Shown: positions 55,211 through 64,000 of the stretch, one piece after another
Numbering within the stretch: the stretch's first letter is position 1
Layout: each line of letters begins with the position of its first letter
NCBI GenBank assembly: GCA_019828545.1
Contig: JACVRA010000101.1
Coordinates: forward strand, 426,658-490,657
DNA length: 64,000 nt
Direction: 5' to 3'
Source of the DNA: Paracamarosporium sp. OC-R06-R3
Lineage: Eukaryota; Ascomycota; Dothideomycetes; Pleosporales; Didymosphaeriaceae
Program-made: the position numbers and the translations under genes
Notes under the pieces: generated by a model
Told to the model about the DNA's origin: nothing
Seen by the model: only the letters and a program-made list of their open reading frames with translations
Database searches by the model: none

Positions 55211-56041
55211 CTCCAAAGATTCTCTAATACCCCTCTTGTTGCTCCACGCTCATGTTTTGCGGTAGCTTGAAGGCCTCCGTTATTAGGCCGGAAAGCTTAG
55301 GCATCGTTTGTCCCGAAAGCGTTAGGGGAAGAAGCTCCGTGTTCTTGCTTGTTTCCCATCTCGTAGGTTGAACAGCTATCGTTTCTGTCCCTCTATGGGA
55401 GGAGATTTGTGCGATGAGAAAGTTTGGCGGAGAAAAATGTTATTAATGAAGGCCTTAAGCGGGCGCGCCTCGCTGATGTTTCGCTGGAAATATTTCGATC
55501 CCCACAATGGACGCGTGGGTGAAAACGAAGAGACTTGGATTTCCGAAGCCCTCAAAAGAGCGCTTAGGGAATGGAAACGCTGCACCAGAAGAGTGGCCAT
55601 CTTTATCAGGTTTTATTGTTGAAGGTTGAGGTGGTCTTCGTCTTTTCGCAGATGGCGGCGCTTGTACCAGGTAGCTCGGAGCAAAAGATGCAAGCGTCAG
55701 GTACTTGTCTTTAAACTCTTCAACTTTATCCTTCATTCCAGAGTCCCCTCTTTCTTTGTACGGTTGCTTGGTACCCCCATGGTACGGAGTCCGTCACCAC
55801 ATGTGGGGAGTACATACTCCGGAGAATACAATCTTCGTGATGCACCGCCTCAAGATGCATTTTAAGCAAGCCATAAGCCCTATCAAAGTCGTATAGCGTG
55901 GTAACGAGGGCATTCTGACAGTCATCCTTCGCGGGTGACCCATGCGTTTCGGTACCTGTCAGCCCGTGTCAGAAACATGTTAAAGCTTATTCCTTCAAGC
56001 TGCACAAGCAGTGTTTTGCGAAGGACTTGGAAACCGTTACA

Positions 56042-56067
56042 GAAAAAGGAAAGAAAGAAAGAAAAGT
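56042..56067 (+). repeat. Purine-rich GAAA microsatellite
   Basis: A run of A and G including three consecutive GAAA units. A simple repeat, with no gene on top. Confidence 0.6.
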
Positions 56068-57561
56068 GGTAGCCATTACGACGGCCTCCCCAGTCGCTGC
56101 GACGCCGGTGAATATACGTACTGTACATCTCATGTCCTAGGAGATTGCCCATCACTGGTTATCTATAACAGACAGCCTGGTCTTACAGAGAGCCTACGTT
56201 TACGGTGCTAACGCTACTCGGGAAGCACAGCAGCTGAACAACAGGTTAGCCATAGTTTAAGCCGCTATGTCGTTGTGGCTTGAATGGCCTTCCGCGATTG
56301 AGTCAATCGAGACACGGATTGTGTATCAAACAGTCAGACAATTGTGATTATTCTCTCGGCCATTGTTTGCTCTTCCGTTGTATGTCCGTGGTTCCATCGT
56401 AGAGATGTGTTGCTCAAGCGAGCCGTTTAGGGATGCATCGGAACCTACCGTTGAAGGTATTTGCGACTTGCCCAGCGGCGTGGCGGTGCCTTTTGCGCTT
56501 GTAGTCTGTATCGCACGGGTTGAAGGTTAGAAAACCTTCATGACGCCTCAGAAGCACTTGATCGGAGGCAAGAGCAACCGATTGCTGACTAAGTGTAGCG
56601 GCCAAAGTGCAAATAGCCAACCTGCATTTGGCAAGGGCAGCCGAGCTGACAACTTTCACGCTTTTGATGCATACATTTCTCCGCCATGTGCTACCGCAAA
56701 AATAGTGGCGGTCGTCCATCGTGGGCGTGCAATGACGATCGTTTAGTAGGCAACCGATGCTGGAATGCCCGCCAATGCCAGCTGTCGTACCGTGCGAAGA
56801 AACGACAAAAAGGTAGATCGGCGAGATGCAGTCTTGTCACGAGAGCTAGATACGGAAATATCAATCGTGATATTGAGAATCATTGGAACCTTGGAATCTT
56901 TTCTCGTGGATGCTGCAAGCACATCATGTTCTGCGCGATAGGTGGCTGCTAGGAGGCGCTGTGAGCATGGCAACGTCTCAGAGGGCTGTATGGTTGTCAG
57001 GGTTCCACTGCCGTTGGAAAATCGGCTTGACCCATGTGCTTGAACTAAGCAATCGACAGAATCCGTGAGCGGCAATCGAAGTTGGTTTGGCGGGCAGGTG
57101 TGCCCATGCACCTATGGCTCCGTTGCGAGTTACGGTCCACGGCATGCAACAACTGGGCGCAAATCGAGATTGAGGCCTCCTGCACTCTTTTCAAAAAGTG
57201 CTATTCGACGGAAGCTTTTGGACCTCGCTGTCACAAAGCGTCTGCCGCGGAATATGGTGCAACGTTCAGCATGCAAGCTAGCCAGAAGTCTACTATTTCA
57301 CTAATATCTACACCACACTTTAGATACAGCGCTAAACAATTTTGCGGTCGATTTCAAGAGCGAGTTGATCTTCATAACCAGCGCCTCACAGTGGATTGAA
57401 TAGTATTTCACTGTTTTCGTCGCGCCTTGCTGCCTGGGGCAACAGCTTAGTTACCCTCATAAACCACCCAAAACTCCAACAAGACTTCCACAGGCCACAC
57501 CGGGCAAGAAAATATTCAACTCAAACCTCTCAACTCGATCGACCGCAACACGCAAAGCACT

Positions 57562-58836
57562 ATGTCAGCACAAGCCGTTGCTCCTAGGTCTACGCGGACG
57601 CATACCACCCGCGACGATCCTCCTCAACGACCCACTATGCGCTTTTCTGGAACTACTTTAGTGGAAGACATCGAACAGCGAGACTGCATGGCTTCAAGCA
57701 GTGTGAATTATAGCAAGGCTTTCACAACCTTGGAAGCCTTGACCACCTATGATCGAAACATCGATCCCAAGCTTCTGCAGGACACTATGCTACCTCTAGA
57801 TACGAATCTTCCCGGCATTAAAGAGTTACTAATAGGCTCTGCTTTGCAGGAATACAACCGCACTGCTCCCACTATGTCGCCTGCTCCGGCTGAGACTGAT
57901 ATTTCGACCCAGGCTGGCAGCTTGACAGACGTTGGATACCATGAGAGCCGGGAAGATAACCATGAAGAAGGTAACCAACATATGGCTGACTCTGTTCCCA
58001 CTCAAGATCAGATGGATGGTACGGAAGCGATCTTTCAGATCCATACTGCGTCAAAAATCACACCCCCAACGATAGAGGAGCTGGACATCGCTCTGGAGAT
58101 CTCAAAGATTAGGAATCACTTCATAAAAATGCCAAATAGGGATGCGACTAGACCCTCAGTTAGAAAGGTAGGGACACCTACCACTCACCAGAAGGATCGT
58201 ACGTCGCTACCGTTCAAAACACCTCCCTTTACGTCCCAGTTCTCGTTAGGTACACCAATGGCAGACACGGTGGCTGCCTACGTCCCGAATAGGACACCAC
58301 AACAAAAGGTCAATCTCGATGACCCTGCCGAAGGACCAATTACTCCTGTGAACTACAATATTACGCGACCTACAAGCGGGCTCATCCGTGACGCCGTGGA
58401 GCCGCATCATGACGACTATTCCGAAGGCGCGCTAATCTACCGCGTCGCTACCTGCCCCACCGGTCGCAAAACGGACTTCACCTTCACCAAGCATTACAAA
58501 ATAATCTACGATTCCTTGCACCAACAGTTTGTGCGGCAACTCAACCGCAAGCTTGTCACCGGCTTGGATCTACAAGGCAAGCCGTTGCTATGTAGTATGT
58601 CTAGGAAGGATGTGGTCCACACGCTTGCACCAACTATTCAGTTTGCGAAGACCGGCTTGCAGCGCAAAATCAACTGGACGTTTTGTTGTGAGCACTTGGA
58701 CATTTTGAAACGCTTGGACATGGATAAGCCGGAACTTGATCTGGAGGAAATGGATCGTTTGGTAAAAGCGACAGGTGTGTGGGTGTTTGAACGTTGGCAA
58801 GAGGAGCATCCTGGAAAAGAAAGGGCTGGCCGCTGA
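57562..58836 (+). CDS. Orphan protein D, hypothetical
   Basis: Single exon of 424 aa with a good ATG. The first 270 residues are polar, Thr/Pro-rich and probably disordered. The last 140 look folded: ALIYRVATCPTGRKTDFTFTKHYKIIYDSL, VRQLNRKLVTGLDLQGKPLLC, TGLQRKINWTFCCEHLDILKRLD and VKATGVWVFERWQEEHPGKE. I recognise no family, and the bipartite motif of A, B and C is not evident. It lies inside the orphan-rich region and shares its build: long disordered N-terminus, short C-terminal domain. Confidence 0.6.
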   Translation: MSAQAVAPRSTRTHTTRDDPPQRPTMRFSGTTLVEDIEQRDCMASSSVNYSKAFTTLEALTTYDRNIDPKLLQDTMLPLDTNLPGIKELLIGSALQEYNRTAPTMSPAPAETDISTQAGSLTDVGYHESREDNHEEGNQHMADSVPTQDQMDGTEAIFQIHTASKITPPTIEELDIALEISKIRNHFIKMPNRDATRPSVRKVGTPTTHQKDRTSLPFKTPPFTSQFSLGTPMADTVAAYVPNRTPQQKVNLDDPAEGPITPVNYNITRPTSGLIRDAVEPHHDDYSEGALIYRVATCPTGRKTDFTFTKHYKIIYDSLHQQFVRQLNRKLVTGLDLQGKPLLCSMSRKDVVHTLAPTIQFAKTGLQRKINWTFCCEHLDILKRLDMDKPELDLEEMDRLVKATGVWVFERWQEEHPGKERAGR

Positions 58837-61013
58837 TCCTTGGGATACTGGAAGTATCTTGTGTATCAAGGGAAACCGAGGACCTTATATCTAAGGTATA
58901 AGGCTCAGGTTCTCTGCTAGTGATACATGACATCGCAGCGTGTTGATAAGGTGTTGAGCGATGCATCGACGTGTTAACTGCAAATGCTGCAGTTGAGGTA
59001 TGCATGATCCGCTCTTAGCGGGACAGAAAAGATTCCAGGGCTACGGTGTTATCGGGACTGGTGTGAAGAAAGAGTTCGCGATTGGTGTGTTGTTTTACCT
59101 TATTCTGCAAGTGGGTCAAGAAGCATCAGTATTAGCTCTCGCATGCTCTGCTACCTTCCAATTTTGAGTGAGAAGCTTCCTTGTACACTTCGATAGTACC
59201 AATGATGAGTGTCATATAATAATATTCTTCGTCTGTGACTCTGATGACTACTTGATGATAGTAATAAACAAAAGAGTCACATATTGATATGATATTTCTA
59301 AATGGAGATGGCGGGTACAGTCAAGCTACAAGCGTTAATGCTTCCTAATTACGTGATTGAGGCTATGACAACAGACGTGATTTACCTTAGGCACCTTTGT
59401 ATAAATACCACAGGACAAGCACGGTTCATCCCCAGAGTTATGTAGATGCAACGGTTCTTCATAATACTTCACCTCCGCTAGACAATCTCGCGCTTCTCCA
59501 CTAGGGAGTTACTTTGACTGACGAGTTCATACACTATATGGGCGTAGTAGCTGGACGTTTCCGTGAAACCGATGAGAGGAATAAGGTCTATGCACTTTTA
59601 GGGATCCGGAATTTGGCCTGGGACATATGTTTACCCAATAGATTATATGCATAACAAACACAGATAGAACGCCTCCGTCTATAAACTCCAGCGGGAATCG
59701 ATCGAAGGGGTATTAATAAATTATATTTCCTTGGCCCAATCATTGTTGTTGTTAGCTTATGGGCCCAGCGCCTCCTACTCATCGTGAATATCTAGCTGGT
59801 TGTAGTCCATGGTATACGGCAGCTGGAGAAGAATACTCCTAAGTCACCTAGAGTACGTTCACCAGGGCCTCATGACTTTAAACTCTCACAATTCGATGCG
59901 ATGGACATCGATGAGGTCTTGTCCTTGTTCAAACTCTCACCAGTTTAGAACATAAAGTCACTCAGTAATGCCCGGCAAGAGCTACTACGAGTGGAAGGTC
60001 TGAAATGGCCGACATTTCATAGCATTGGATGTCCAATGGATACGTGCATGGAACGTAATCGCGAATTCAGGGCGTTGATGAAATTGATGTTTCTTGCCGA
60101 GGACACTAGCTCATGTCAAGAGCTTGAGTTTGATACCACAAGACGTAATACAAGTTATCAGATCCGCGAAACAGTCAAAACAAAAGTGAAAAATTAGGCG
60201 GCACAAGGCTAAAAGCACAGCTAGGTGTGGCCGCGTTTCAAGGAACCGGAGAGCTTCAAAGTGTCAGTGCTCAGCTTGGGAGTAAAATACCGCTAAAGGA
60301 CCATTCGTTAAACTCGAGATGTAATGTTATAATGAGAGATAACAATAGGGTAAAAACACAACGGTATTCAGAAACCCGACATAGACTTTCAGCTAATGGG
60401 AAGGCACCACGAATCATGAATCGATGGACTACGAATGAACAAGTACATCTCCATAAGGCTGGGAGCTCAACCACCTCTCATCGATTAGGGATTTGATATA
60501 CTTACTAGCTCCAATTTCCAAATAAATAATGCCGAATAGACACATTGTAGTTATAATCTAACGTGTGTTGTTTGTGATGTACTATGCATACCTACGCCAC
60601 CTGTGATGCAGGCAGTTGTCCTTGTAACGACTACATGTATTGGTAGACTTGGTCCCAGAGGTTAATAAAGGCACTTGACCATATTAATCTTTTACTAAGT
60701 AATAAAGACTTTGTTTTTGCCTAGGTGAAGGCGTCGGCGGCTGATTGACCCAAATTCTCACCTTGTTAGATCAATAACAATATCTATCCGCGTGTGTACC
60801 ATGCCAAGGTATCTTACAAGATTCTCAAGTGAGTCAGTCAAAAAAGCGTAGTGATTGCTGCTCGGCTTCACTAAGAACATTTTGATTGGCAAACCAAACG
60901 ATTGTCTCTTGCGCTCGGACACAAAACACCTTCATGTTAGTCTTTATCCTTAAAAGGACCCTCAACCCAGCGATAGCCTCAAAGTTAAAGAATTTCATTT
61001 GGTTAAACCGAGC
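58837..61013. other. AT-rich 2.2 kb spacer
   Basis: Strongly AT-rich with many short frames, some lacking ATG starts. Nothing recognisable. It could be an old inactivated element, but I see no repeat ends or protein remnants to support that. Confidence 0.4.
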
Positions 61014-61632
61014 ATGTCAGTCTACCGATCTGCAACGGAAGCAGACCGCCTCCAAGCGAAGCATGATCATGAAGTGAGCAGTCCAACCAAAGTGTGGTTT
61101 CAAACTAGCTAACAATGACTTATCGCAGTTTGTTTGGGGAGTTTTCCACAAAGATAAAAGGATTCTCAACCAGCTCGCACCCGGCCCAGACGTTCCAGGA
61201 ACCTTTCTGCACTTCCTTCAGCAAGGCGATCTTAGCGATGAGGCTCTCGCTGCTTTCAGCCCCGAAGCCCTGCAAATTGCACAATCACTTCGACAAGAGA
61301 TACGAGAAAAGAACGGTTTGGTTCTAAGAGAGTGGCACGCTGAGTGGGTGGAGAGCGAGCAACAGCAACAACGTTGGGTGATTCCGCCAGGTCGGTTCCA
61401 GTCATTGCTTAGGAGACCTGCACATATAGACCTAAATGTGCACACTACAACAGCGAAGGATACAGCATTGAACTATTGGGGTCCTTGTGAAGAAGCACCG
61501 ATTGGAGCCGTGGATCAGAAATCCCGATGGGCGAAGAAAGCACAAGCAGCAAGGCGGGCCACACGTGCGAGTATGCAAGAGATGAAGGCTTCATCCCAAT
61601 TTGGCTCTCAAAATATGGATCATTTCCAATAA
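61014..61632 (+). CDS. Small hypothetical protein with a 20-codon first exon
   Basis: Exons 61014-61073 and 61129-61632 give 187 aa. Exon 1 encodes MSVYRSATEADRLQAKHDHE; the 55-base intron has a GTGAGC donor, a CTAAC branch site and a CGCAG acceptor, and frame is kept. Exon 2 holds a Pro/Gly start (QLAPGPDVPGTFLHFLQQ), a helical part (DEALAAFSPEALQIAQSLRQEI) and basic helical ends (RWAKKAQAARRATRAS). There is no signal or membrane segment. No family recognised. It lies 654 bases before orphan C on the same strand. Confidence 0.55.
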
Positions 61633-62286
61633 ATTCCGAAGACGACGCATGGGTTGCGCCAGTGGATACGGGAAGACTACAGGCAGCAGTTTGGTCCTGC
61701 TTACCATGATCGAATCGACTGGTATCATTCGGGCTACTAGCCGGTGGATATTACGACCTTTGAATCGTCCTACAACCACGAATTGCTGCCTTGAGAACTT
61801 GCAAATATTTTGGATTCTGATTTCAGGTGTGGTAACGGGCATGAATAGATCTTTTCCCCGAACGAGTGGCTCTCTTATCTCGGTTAGGCTGCATATATAC
61901 AAAGTTTAGTCAGCATTCGAACTGTTCATACAACTGTATTTGATCACTCCTCCAATTAAGGTATGCACGAGCGATCAGATGAGAATGGTGGGCCCTTGTC
62001 GCAGCTTCCATCGGAATATCTTCCTTTTCCGGCCAGTTGCACATTTTCTCCTTGTTTATCATACAGGTGAAATATTTCCCCGACCTTCCGCTCAGCGCTC
62101 TTTCGATTGTCACACGTGTAAGTTAGGTCACACGGTATCTTACTATTTGAACCTTTCCATCTTAAATTCCAACACTTTATATGCTCCCCCGCATCTCTGC
62201 AACCTTCCAGGGTCAACCCATATTCTGCTTGCGCAATCTACTTCCGCGCGATCGAGATAGCCTGACGTCACAGCTCAACCTATAAC
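61633..62286. other. Spacer before orphan C
   Basis: 0.65 kb with overlapping small frames on both strands and no recognisable content. It presumably holds the orphan C promoter. Confidence 0.4.
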
Positions 62287-64000
62287 ATGCGCATGGATCT
62301 GCCACTCTACTATGTTCCAGTACCCATGACCGAAGACTCGCCCTTACCTTCAGAAGCTGATTTTGTTTCGCTAAGCAAGCCAAATTCGAGTGTTTCTACT
62401 CAAGGAGATGAACACGCTCTTCAAAGGCAACACGTAGATGCTACATTCCCCCAAGCAGTTGTACAACATCAAGAGTCTCAGGACACGGCACAAGCTGAAC
62501 CTTGCGGTATCATTCAGAACAATAACAATATCTTTCGATGTGGTACGTATGAACAAATAAACGATGACAGTAACTTGACCGCAAACCGGGCGCTGTTACC
62601 CCATTCACCATTGCAACTGCACTTACGCTTGGTTGCTAGTTCTCTAGGCGGTGAGTCGCCTCGCATGTTTAGTTTTCCGAGCCTTGCCGTCTACCAAACA
62701 GGCAGCGCGACGCCATCAGCACATGGCCAAATGGTACTGCATGCAGATCTATCGTTGACAGCAGCTTCTCAGAAAGGCTCGATGTTGCCTTTGAACAGTC
62801 CATCCGAGTTCCGCGTGATCACCTTCAACGCACCCGGTTCCGCCCCGAACCCAGTAACGTTCATGACCCGGACTCGTCTCGACTACGATTTCCATACACT
62901 TACACGAGATTACAATTATGCAATAAACTTTACAGCCGTCGAGATCATCGTCTTCCCCCCGATACTTTTCCACAATGCGGCAATCGCGCGGCGTTTTGTC
63001 AACAATGGTATGGAGAATACGATACACGCCAAGATTTTCAACCAGTACCGCACTCCTCCGAAGTCGGTATTCGAAATCGGGAAAGGCTACTTGGATGCGC
63101 TACGGCCATCGGACTGGCGCGAGACAACTAGAAGTTGGACTTTGAAACAGAAGAAAACGCTCTGGTCACGGGCGAATCAGCGTGCACCGAAGTACTGGGA
63201 TGGCAATATTATTGCGATGAATGCATTTGTGCCGGATCGTATCGCAAAGGAAGGCTTTTCCGCACCGGTTCCGGAAAGCGTGCCGTTTCACAAACTTCTA
63301 GACGGGGTAAAGGAGATGCCAGTGGGTAACGATGCAGCAGATCTCACGCGTGCGGTCGAGTTTGCAATCGGCGACATGGGGCAGAAGTTATTTCCAAACC
63401 GAGTGTTGATGTTTCCAGATGATCTGATTCTTATTCTTGGAGTTATTGGGCACACTAGGGTTACAAGGGAGCACCTAGACAAGGCCATCGTGAGCCGCTA
63501 TAGAAAAGCGAATAGGAATCAGCCAACCTTGACCAAAAAATCAACGCCAGTGACGAATGGAACGGCTAATCTTAGTGTTGATGAGCGGCGCCCAGGATCG
63601 CCGCAGCATACAAATCATTCCGAGCGAACCGGAATGTTTGGAACTTCGCCGATTTCACAATCTTGTTTGCCTTCAAATGCAGGAACAGTACTTTGTTCTT
63701 CACCTGGAGTCATTTTTGAGAAAAATTCGCGTCTTTCTACACAGTCAAGGCGGCAGGCGGAGCCTGGTTCGATTCAAGCTTCAGTGCCATCTCAGGAGTC
63801 AAGCATGCAGGGTCAACCGTCTCCAGAAGGTCTGATGCTTTATAGTATAGACATGAGTTCTATTCCTAACAATTTGTCGCTTATCGAGCCTGACGCCATT
63901 GCGTCCGCAATAATGTACGCCTGTCGTCCGGACCAAAAGGGCGTTGCCTGGTATGCTACGCCAAAGCATATATCACACATCAATCGACTCTTGGATATTG
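62287..64000 (+). CDS. Orphan protein C, relative of A and B, truncated by window edge
   Basis: The frame is open from the ATG at 62287 to the last base: 571 codons without a stop, so the 3' end lies outside the window. The first 110 residues are polar and Gln/Asn-rich. A folded part follows (FPSLAVYQTGS, MVLHADLSLTAASQ, FMTRTRLDYDFHTLTRDYNYA). Block 1 is FTAVEIIVFPPILFHNAAIA (from 215), with RRFVNNG behind it. Block 2 is LLDGVKEMPVGNDAADLTRA (337-356) then VEFA, matching A and B at 12-14 residue internal spacing. After residue about 410 it becomes Ser/Thr/Pro-rich, then a new folded stretch starts (DAIASAIMYACRPDQKGVAWYA). No known family. Confidence 0.7.
   Translation, partial: MRMDLPLYYVPVPMTEDSPLPSEADFVSLSKPNSSVSTQGDEHALQRQHVDATFPQAVVQHQESQDTAQAEPCGIIQNNNNIFRCGTYEQINDDSNLTANRALLPHSPLQLHLRLVASSLGGESPRMFSFPSLAVYQTGSATPSAHGQMVLHADLSLTAASQKGSMLPLNSPSEFRVITFNAPGSAPNPVTFMTRTRLDYDFHTLTRDYNYAINFTAVEIIVFPPILFHNAAIARRFVNNGMENTIHAKIFNQYRTPPKSVFEIGKGYLDALRPSDWRETTRSWTLKQKKTLWSRANQRAPKYWDGNIIAMNAFVPDRIAKEGFSAPVPESVPFHKLLDGVKEMPVGNDAADLTRAVEFAIGDMGQKLFPNRVLMFPDDLILILGVIGHTRVTREHLDKAIVSRYRKANRNQPTLTKKSTPVTNGTANLSVDERRPGSPQHTNHSERTGMFGTSPISQSCLPSNAGTVLCSSPGVIFEKNSRLSTQSRRQAEPGSIQASVPSQESSMQGQPSPEGLMLYSIDMSSIPNNLSLIEPDAIASAIMYACRPDQKGVAWYATPKHISHINRLLDI

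Larger units (their letters stand above)
54575..57561. other. Gene-poor 3 kb region
   Basis: AT-rich near 54.6-54.9 kb and mixed after that. It contains two CACGTGAC motifs, a double hairpin at 55161-55210 and a purine-rich microsatellite near 56042-56067. Short overlapping frames at 55368-55736 and 56414-57399 have no recognisable domains. A 93-codon minus frame at 55455-55736 might be a gene remnant. Confidence 0.45.

Noticed and set aside
55455..55736. 93-codon minus-strand frame with a Lys/Pro-rich sequence
   Set aside because: It could be a gene fragment, but there is no family match by eye, no splice partner found, and a competing frame lies on the other strand.
57562..58836. Orphan D as a fourth member of the A/B/C family
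   Set aside because: Neither the E..FP block nor the GV..LT.A.E block can be found in it.

Overview
The window is nuclear DNA of a filamentous ascomycete. Genes are split by short GT-AG introns, mostly 45-105 bases, with CTRAY-type branch sites. The gene set is typical of Pezizomycotina: a Zn2Cys6 regulator, fused assimilatory nitrate and nitrite reductases, an ABC-B drug pump, an M28 peptidase and a Rrn5-like factor. Head-to-tail nitrate and nitrite reductase genes fit Dothideomycetes/Pleosporales, but that placement is inference. I found no rRNA, tRNA, CRISPR array or intact transposon.

0-18 kb: catalytic NAD-isocitrate dehydrogenase, a methyltransferase-like protein, pirin, two small membrane proteins, an MFS transporter divergent from a TauD-type dioxygenase, a second TauD-like gene that has lost a metal ligand, a RING-YEATS fusion, and a Zn2Cys6 regulator. 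18-31 kb: an ABC-B exporter divergent from that regulator, a secreted M28 aminopeptidase, Rrn5-like and Irc3-like genes sharing a 189-base promoter, and a conserved orphan.

31-40.5 kb: the nitrate assimilation pair. Nitrate reductase (882 aa) is followed on the same strand by nitrite reductase (1159 aa). Both upstream regions carry exact NirA-type CTCCGHGG and AreA-type HGATAR matches. No nitrate transporter lies in the window.

41-48.4 kb: seven consecutive small membrane-protein genes, six on the minus strand. Six encode one short N-terminal segment, one hydrophobic helix and a charged tail; the seventh has a double hydrophobic segment. I recognise no family.

49-64 kb: a gene-sparse, visibly AT-rich region with orphan genes. 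Three of them, on both strands, share a bipartite C-terminal motif (an E-hydrophobic-hydrophobic...FP block, then a GV..P.G....LT.A[IV]E[YF] block about 100-125 residues later). They look like a local family of undescribed proteins. One of these is open to the right edge. This family and the membrane-protein array are the best candidates for something new. Splice models come from reading frame and splice consensus only, with no transcript data.
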